Origin: Alviniconcha marisindica
Taxonomy: Eukaryota > Mollusca > Gastropoda > Provannidae
Direction of reading: 5' to 3'
Length of the DNA stretch: 64,000 nt
NCBI GenBank assembly: GCA_018857735.1
Contig: JABMCL010003715.1
Location: 126,001 to 190,000 of the forward strand
The notes beneath the pieces are model-generated. The model was not told where the DNA came from. It saw only the letters and a program-made list of their open reading frames with translations, and ran no database searches. The translations under genes and the position numbers were made by a program. Positions 42,972 to 52,211 of the stretch are shown here, piece after piece; the first letter of the stretch is position 1; the number at the start of each line of letters is the position of its first letter.

Positions 42972-43690
42972 GTTTTATTCATATAAAGGGCTTGGCCCTT
43001 CATGAAGGGGTGCACATACAGTTTGATACAAAGCCATAAAAAAAAAAAAAAAGTTTAGTTTTGCATTGTATAAGTGACAACTATTAACTACAACGGGTTC
43101 ATTAGTACTAAGTAGTAACAGTATCCCTAATCTTGAAAGCCTTATACAGAAAAATTGATAGTTTTCTGACAATTTCCTGGTTGGTTGAAGCCAGCAGCAA
43201 ACTAAGCCTAAAAAGGCAAGGATGTTTACAGAACTTGGGGGGAATAAACTGCTTTCTAATGTCATCTAGCATAGGGCAACATAGAACAAAGTGAACCTCA
43301 TCTTCCTTAGCTTCTCGCATAATGGACATTTCAAATCTTTTTCAACATGACTTCTATACCGATAATAATGTACAGAGAGCTCGGATACACCAAATCTAAA
43401 TTTTGTCATGATACGTTTCAAATGTCTATCCATATTCATAGTTATATATGTTTTGGTACAATGCGAAATGCTCTTAAAACTTCTGTACATACTAAATCTG
43501 TCACTAGTTTGAACATGATCTTCCCAATCCTGCCATCTACAGTCAATCAGTCTTTCACGAAAAGCGCGTATAAACTCATTCACTCTTCCCACACCTTGAT
43601 TCATCCATACAAATCCAAAGCCATATTGAAACAATTGCATTCTAAGAGGGAGAGAGAGATGGAGAGAGAATGTGAGAAAGAATTCACTAT

Positions 43691-43786
<96 letters not shown>

Positions 43787-43904
43787 CACACACACACACA
43801 CACACATACACACACACACACAGGGAGAGAGAATGTGAGAAAGAATTCACTATCTCAGAGGTGGAGAGAGAGAAAGGTAAGGGGAGAGACGAGAGAGAGA
43901 GAGA

Positions 43905-43946
<42 letters not shown>

Positions 43947-44971
43947 TGCTAAAATTTATATTCTCACCCGAATTCGACGAGCCTGGTGCCTTCGTTTCAA
44001 ATGTATAATGAGGCGTTTTCGGAATTCTTGATGCCTGAGAGCAGAGAAAGCAAGTGATAACAAACACAAGTCAAGCACAGAAGAAAAAAAGCCAGTAATT
44101 TATGCAATATCCCTCGATTACATTCATAGGACTGCAGAAATGGTACTTACGGATACATGCCAAAATAAGTACTGGAGACAGATGCAGGAAGAAGTGAGAG
44201 AGGGAGAGGGATGGAGAGAGGCGAGAAGTAGACAAGAGAGAGAGATAGAGAGGGAGGGGGAGGGTGGGAGAGAGAGGGGGGAGGGCAGACACACACACAC
44301 ACACACACATTGCACATACATGCCTGCAGGCACACACACACACATACACACAGAGGGGTGGAGAGAGAGGCACAGAGAGAGACAGATAGCCAGCCAGAGA
44401 CAGATACAAAAAGAGTGAGTTAACATGCATGCTTGTGTGCATCCTGTAAGAGAGAGAAACAGATGGACAGACATAACAGACAGGCAGAAAATAAAAGACG
44501 GGGGTGTGTACATCATAAGGAAAGTAAAAATGCAGCAAGCAAAATTCAATCCAACGTACTTGCGCTTGTTCTCATGGTAGACTTGCGTATCAGATGGCTG
44601 ATTGTACAGTGGCTGCACACACACAAAAAACAACAACATTCTGTCAAGCTTCACAAACTACACCAGCACAACGCTGGTCTGTTTGTTTGGAAAACGGAAT
44701 AAAAGAAAGTCCAAACTTACACCTACTGATGCCTAAAAAAAGCATACCACAAACTCATTCCCTGATTACTGACTTGTTTGCCCAGTTCATTAAGGTAGTA
44801 CTGGTTGACTGGGTGTTAAACACCAACTTACTTACTCATTAAGGTAGTGATTATGTGGTTGAGTGCAATGAACCATGGAATTTACTTTTTTACTCCCATC
44901 TTCAAAATACAAATCCAGTGAAGTGGGAGGGGCAAGTAAATAAAATGTGGAGGGGGAAAGAGAGCAAGAGT

Positions 44972-45034
<63 letters not shown>

Positions 45035-47321
45035 CACTCCTCCACCTAACAATTTCATGAGAGAGAGAGAGATAGAGAGAGAGAGAACATTCCTCCACCA
45101 AACGATTTCATAACTGATTAAATTTATGCCCATGCCAGTGAGCAACCATCATCTTACTGATTATTTCTGCCACTGTTACTGTAAATACATCAAGACAAAT
45201 CCATCTGGAAACATTCAAACTTTGGCCCAAACCAGCAAAATCATTCAATGTGACTTTTTTAAATTCTATTGGTTCTTAAAATAATACCACTGAGGTAGCT
45301 TACTGCTCTTTCTTCTTCACAATCATTTTGCGAAGATCTTTAACTTATCACAGTACTTCTCCCTGATATAACCTATAAGTTTGACTGGGTATTAAAAACC
45401 AATAACCAAACTGTCACAGTACATGGTAGTCTTGGTACAAACAAATAACTAGATTATCAAATGCTAGTTTTGGTAAAAACCAACACCTAAATTGTCACAG
45501 TACATGCTAGTCTTGGCAAAAACCAACACCTAAATTGTCACAGTACATGCTAGTCTTGGTAAAAACCAACACCTAAATTGTCACAGTACATGCTAGTCTT
45601 GATAAAAACCAACACCTAAATTGTCACAGTACATGCTAGTCTTGGTAAAAACCAACACCTAAATTGTCACAGTACATGCTAGTCTTGATAAAAACCAGTA
45701 ACTAAACTGTGACAGTGCATGCTAGTCACTAAGTCTTGGTAAAAACCAACACCTAAATTGTCACAGTACATGCTAGTCTTGATAAAAACCAGTAACTAAA
45801 TTGTGACAGTGCATGCCAGTCACTAAGTCTTGGTAAAAAGCAATAACTAAATTGTCACAGTACATGCTAGTCTTGGTAAAACCCCATAACTAAATTGTCA
45901 CAGTACACACTAGTCTTGGTAAAAAGCAATAACTAAATTGTCACAGTACATGCTAGTCTTGGTCAACCAGATTGATGACTCCCACCAAAGATCCTCCTCG
46001 GATAACAGAACTAAAGGATACATTTTGTTTTTTAAAGTTAAAAAAGAAAACAATAATGAATGGACTGGGCTGAAAGAAGAGGGAGAGGATTGGGGGGGGG
46101 GCGAACTGTAAGGAAGACAGCTGCTCGACTGTGTCATGGAGTCACGGTAGGTGCACAGGATGCGAGCACCTTCACCTCCTAACTGTGGAGGAAACTGGAA
46201 ACAGGAAATGGAAGCTAGCATTGGTTCACTTGCCATGGGATATGTATGTATAGCCCCAGTGTAGTCACAGCCTTAACCACTGTGCACTGGACTGCACTGC
46301 AAACCCGTTTCCTTTTGACCCTTCCCGCCCCTAGCCCCCTGGTGCAGCAACTCATTCCTATGTCCTTGGGGGGTGGGCCGCCATTGTTTACACGAATGTC
46401 AAAACATTACTCATCATCATCATCATCGCCCAACAGCACATCCCCTCTTTCTCAAAAATGAGCTTTTCTTTAAAAGGCTGATCTTTGCAAGTGATATGGC
46501 TAGCGCCAGTTCTCATGGGATGGGGTGGGTGGGGTGTGGGGAGTTAACTCTTTCACCCCCAAGTTGCGTTCAAGTGCATACTCCAGGCACCACTTACACG
46601 TTAACTGGATACTCTAAACTGATAACGGCACTGACAGAAGCGGCTCAAGTCAACATGAGAGTGTTATCAGAAGCAGGAGCCTTATAAGAAGAATATCTGT
46701 TGGAGACAAGAGTTTACATCAACAACGTAACTGCCTGTTACATGCGGCCCCCCTGCTAACACATCTCCGCCTGAGAAGACTTACTGCTCCCACAAACTGA
46801 ATGCTTCAAGGGGTTCCATTATGTGTCCCTCATTTTACACGTCTTATGCAGACAGTTGTGCCAAAAACAGAACACTTGAATATGTATTTACTGACATATG
46901 CAGACAGTTGTGCTAAAAAATGGAGCTCTAAAGATTTAGTTACTGACAAATGCAGACAGCTGTGCCAAAAACAGTTCTTTGAATACTTAGTTGCTGACAC
47001 AGTTTCTACACACCATTTTTCTTCTCTTTTTGTTTTGTTTTGATGTTACATCATTTATTCCCAGTACACCATATCATATTCAAAAACAACACTGCCACAT
47101 AAGCCGCAATGAGTTATAAATTAAGCATGGATGACATCGACTTGAATGAAGATAACAGATGTACTGACCATTTCTATTTTGGGGCCCAGGTTTTCCAGCA
47201 TCTTGTGGGCAGCTTCTGCCTTCATCTGCACACACACACACACACACACACATGTGCATGCGTGCACACACACACACACACATATGTACACGCACACACA
47301 GACACACACACGCGCGCATAT

Positions 47322-47358
<37 letters not shown>

Positions 47359-47366
47359 CGCATATG

Positions 47367-47402
<36 letters not shown>

Positions 47403-50400
47403 TATTATTGAGCAACTGTACTGAATGCAGTAATATGCAGATTCTGCCTTCTTCAGCTGTAAATGGATGCACAAATAAACATCATTTTACTATAAGGGAT
47501 TCCAAAAGTCTCTTCACATAAACTTTTCCTCTCTACAGCTTTCGTTTTAAATCAAATATCTGTTTTTTTGTTTTTATTCAGTTTTTCAATAATTGACAGA
47601 ATCCATTTACCCTTTTACACAACAGCTGTATGCTCAAATTAAGCCAAATCTGCCAAAAATGTGTGTTTCAAAACAACAACTCTCAACAGAAAGACGCCAA
47701 AGGAAAGCAGCAAAGGAAAAACTTACCCTGTTATCAGCGTAGATAATCTGCGCTATACTCTGATTCTTAGTTTCCGTTGTGGGCAGCTCAGGGTCCGCTG
47801 GCTTTTCCTCAGGACCCTTGGCTGTCTGCAGTTGCAACTGGCGCTGAAACGAGCAAAACAAACATTTCCCGTCACGCAACAGCTGTAAGGTCAGGCAAAC
47901 GAAGACAAATCTGCAATACACACAAAGAAAACTGTCTCAATCTCCAGCCCCGTGATCAGAACAGCATCCCTCCGAATATCTCTTGGCGGCCATTCACACA
48001 CTGACTCAAGCCAGTCCCACGCTCTGTTCACCTCCGGCTCAGCCTGCGCTGCCGCATTTACAGTTGCGCCCTGCAATCTAGACCAGACTTCAGTCACAAG
48101 TTTGACCTCATCGCCGTTCCAAATGCGTCATCAACCTGCCATGAGGCTTACAAATCTCTCTCGCTTACACTGTTTTCAGGATGATGTCAGGGACAGAGCC
48201 AACGGAATATGGGGTGGACTCAGAGACTCAACTGCATCCCCCCCCCCTCGAAATACACAATGAGCAATGGGTAAAGTTCAAAGAGGCATAAATCCAAAGC
48301 AACTGATTTGATGTCTGTATTGTGACCTGTTCTCAGAACGCAAGTTAGTCACTACTTCGTTTCCAGTTTTTCTTTGGGGTTTAGTTCTTGTTGTCCTAAT
48401 TGTGTGTTTGTTTTCAGTCATTTTCTACCCCCCGACCCCATTTACAGAAACTTTTAAACAATAGTAAATACAATAACAAAAGAAAAGTTACAACAACTCA
48501 AAGTGCTTTACAAGTCAATTAAAGCAAAAGCATGGAATGCGTAACTACCTACAAAAAAATCAGAAGCACAACAACTCCTTAAAACACCTTCTCTGTTGCC
48601 ATTACCTCTTTCTTCCTCAGTTTGGCAATCTGCGCCTCCACCGTGGTGATTTCCCCGTCCTTCTTGGAGATGTTCTGAAGCAGTTCTTCCTTGAACTGGC
48701 GGTTGCTGGAGTCCTCGGTGGGCAGGGTGGGAGAAATGGCCTCCACCTGAGGGGTGTATGCTGGCTCCTGTACACAGAAGACGGAGAAAAAGACATCGTT
48801 GAACTGGAACTATGCTGGTGGGGGCCAATGTGTGAGTAATTACTGCACACAGCACTTGTTACTGTGAAGTTTTGTTTGAGGCTAAACTTGCACAGTGGGG
48901 CACGGCTGTGTCACAGAGAACAGCTTGCACAAGACCTCTTTTGCCCGTGTTAAAAAAAGAAGAAGAAAAAAAGAGATATATAATATGATATATATTATAT
49001 ATATATATATAAAAAGCAACAAGTAAATTTTGAAAGCAATCATATAACAATCAAATCTTAATCAGAGATTTTCTGTCTCCATTTAAAAAAAAATCCCGTC
49101 AGATTTACTCTGTTTAAGGTCTTCCAGATCTAAATATAATGCCTCAACAATTAACTACTTGCTTGTTTTTTTCTACACTTCAACCTACAATTAATAATCA
49201 AATCTTGCTGAAAAAACAGCTTTCATTTTGACCTCTTCAACACTGCTTTGACCTTGGAATTCATCAAAACTTGCATGAAAGTGCAGAGTTCAGGGGAGGT
49301 TATGTGTGCAGTTTCAAGCATTTCTCTTCCATCATTTCCAAGAGACATCCACTGTTATACATAAACATATATATATCTATATATCTATATGACCTCAACC
49401 AACTCTGGTGAATGCAAAGGACAACACACTGCAATACCCAGTATTAATAACAGCCACGGTAGCAGCCTACCCGTTTCACTTCCACATCCACATGGAGGGG
49501 TGTCTGCAGGTCCACATGCCGTTCTCCCACCGCCAGCCGTGGTCGTTTGGGCGGCTGTGATGACCCCATGGACCCATGGGAAGGTCCAGCTAGATTGGGT
49601 GCCATCACCGCCAGATTTTCTTGACCATAGTGTGAGTAGCTGTCACCCCCTCTGCAAGCAGAACACAAATACTTGATGCAAACGTGACTGGATTTTTGTA
49701 GATCTCTTGATCTTGAGCAGTATGCTGCTAAAACCCAATCTTGGGTACAAACTGGAGTCAGCAGACAAGAGGGTATATAACCCCCCCCCCCCCCCCCCCC
49801 CATATTCCTTGGGGAATTTAGAAGTTTTTAGGGATTGGAGCTGGTGCTGTAAATATGGAATCAACACACAAGGGAGTTAATTAGTGCTTGAAAGACATCA
49901 CACAAGCACAACAACAAAGACCTGAGTCGCCTATGATAGCTCTCACCTGGCATGCATGTAAATACAAGCTACATGAACTCCACCAGAGGTACGTCCTCAA
50001 AAAAGGATGCCCTTCCCATATCCCCCCCCCCCCCCCCCCCACCCCCACACGAAAAATAATAACCATTTGTTCTTCACCCATTCATTCATTCTGGGATTTA
50101 TAACATACATTATTTTTAGGCACTTCCCCCAGTTTACTTCAGTACCACACACATAAAAAGTACTCCGCAAAGACAGAGGGGGGGGGGGGGGGGGGATCCC
50201 CATTCATTCACTGACTGATGACTGTGCCAACAAAGGCAACCAGGACATGCAGACAGAAGTCGTCAATCAGCCAATCAGATTTGAAAGACCGACTGACCGA
50301 CAGACAGAAAGTCACCCACCCGCAAAGTGACAAGGGAACCTGTGCTAAGAACAGCATGGAGCGCACGACTTGACTGGCAAGAAATGTTCAAAGCGGACAT

Positions 50401-52157
50401 CGTGACAGACAAGGTTGCAAAAACAGACAAGACGAACGGACAGACAGACAGACAGACAGGGCAGGCAGGCAGGTAGGTCACGGTCACACAATCAAGCGAT
50501 CTGATACTTTTCAAAGCAGACACCGCGACAGACAAGGCTGCAAAAACAGACAAACGGACGGACAGACAGACAGATAGGCAGACAGGTTGGTCACGGTCAC
50601 ACAATCAAGCGATCTGATACTTTTCAAAGCAGACACCGCGACAGACAAGGCTGCAAAAACAGACAGACGGACGGACGGACGGACAGACGGACAGGTATGT
50701 TACGGCCACACAATTAAGTGATCAAATACTTTCTGAAAGCAGACACCGCGACAGACAAGGTGGTAAAAGCACAGACGGACGGACAGACAGGCAGGCCACG
50801 GACACACAATCGAGCGACAAGAGACTTTATGCCGGTGGTGGTGGTAAACAGCACGCGGACTGGATGACTGACAAGGACCGAAAGCAGACAGGCCCTGCCC
50901 AGAAGAGCGAGAGACTACACGCAATGCAGCGACACTGCGGGACCCCTAATGGATGTTGTCAACACCGTGACACGTGCACCAGGGTGCAATGTCGCTGAAC
51001 CGCATGCCAGACGCGGGACTCAAAACGACTCCACGTGCAGCCCGTTTTAGTTGTTGTTGTTTTTTTACCTCGCCACGGGCAAGGTGCATAGTACGTGGCA
51101 CTGCGATTAATTAATTCTGTTTTCATTCACCTTGCCACAAACTGGGTGGGGGGTGGGGAGTGGGACCGTGAATTCACATCAGATGTCGGTAGTTGGATCA
51201 TTCCTTTTCAAAAATAAAAAAAATTCCCCTTTAAACCCCCCCCCCCCCCCCCATGACAAAAATTCAGAATCACCAAATTATTAACGCATGCACAGACTGC
51301 TTGCTGCTACTGGGGGGGGTGGGGGGTGGGGGGATATTTAGATGTATAGATATAGTTACGGGGGGGGGGGGGGGGGGGATGTTATATATTAGGTGTACTT
51401 CTTGCAAAGCACCTAAATCATCCATTTTCAAAATAAAAATAAGAATCAATGCTTTGACTATACAATATCTGCTGCTGTTCAGCCGACAGAAGAAGACGAA
51501 GACCCAAAGGAGCGAGTACTACTACTAGTTAACTAATCTGCACTCAGTTCGAAGTCTCGGGACAAGGCAGCAGACCGCCAGCCTTACACGGTGCACAACT
51601 CAAAGAGAGAAACGAGAAGAAGATTAAGAAGAAGAATAGCACAGCTGCGACCGCAAGTCAGAAACGCAAAAGAGCATAAAGACGTTTTCCAAAGCCATTA
51701 GCAGAGCTGGGTACGAGCGGGTTTATCAAAGGGAACAATCTCCCGGCAGTTGTCATTCTGGAACCACTGTTGAGAGAACACTGCGTACAGAATGCACAAC
51801 GTCTTGACAGCCTCTGTCATGAGAACCCCCCACCCCCTCCCCTTTACCCCCCTCTCCGTCCGCCCCGCTCTCTTTGGTTCCCTGATGTAGTGAGAGCGGT
51901 TGTCACTGGGATAAATAAGCATGGATTTTACTGCCAGGATGGACGCCCTGTGCCGATGATTTCGCTGCTGCTGCTGCTGTGTAAGGTATTTTTTAAAGTT
52001 CGACCCTTTCAACGTTTTCCTTCCCAGCAGGCAGACCTCCACCCCCACCCCCCTCCCTCCAAGTACCGTTTGGCTCGATTCTCTCCAAAGAATAGCATTA
52101 AAGACAGGTTCTGTTAACCCAGAATGTGTACTTTTTCGAGAACTTTGAAGTGCATGC

Positions 52158-52211
<54 letters not shown>

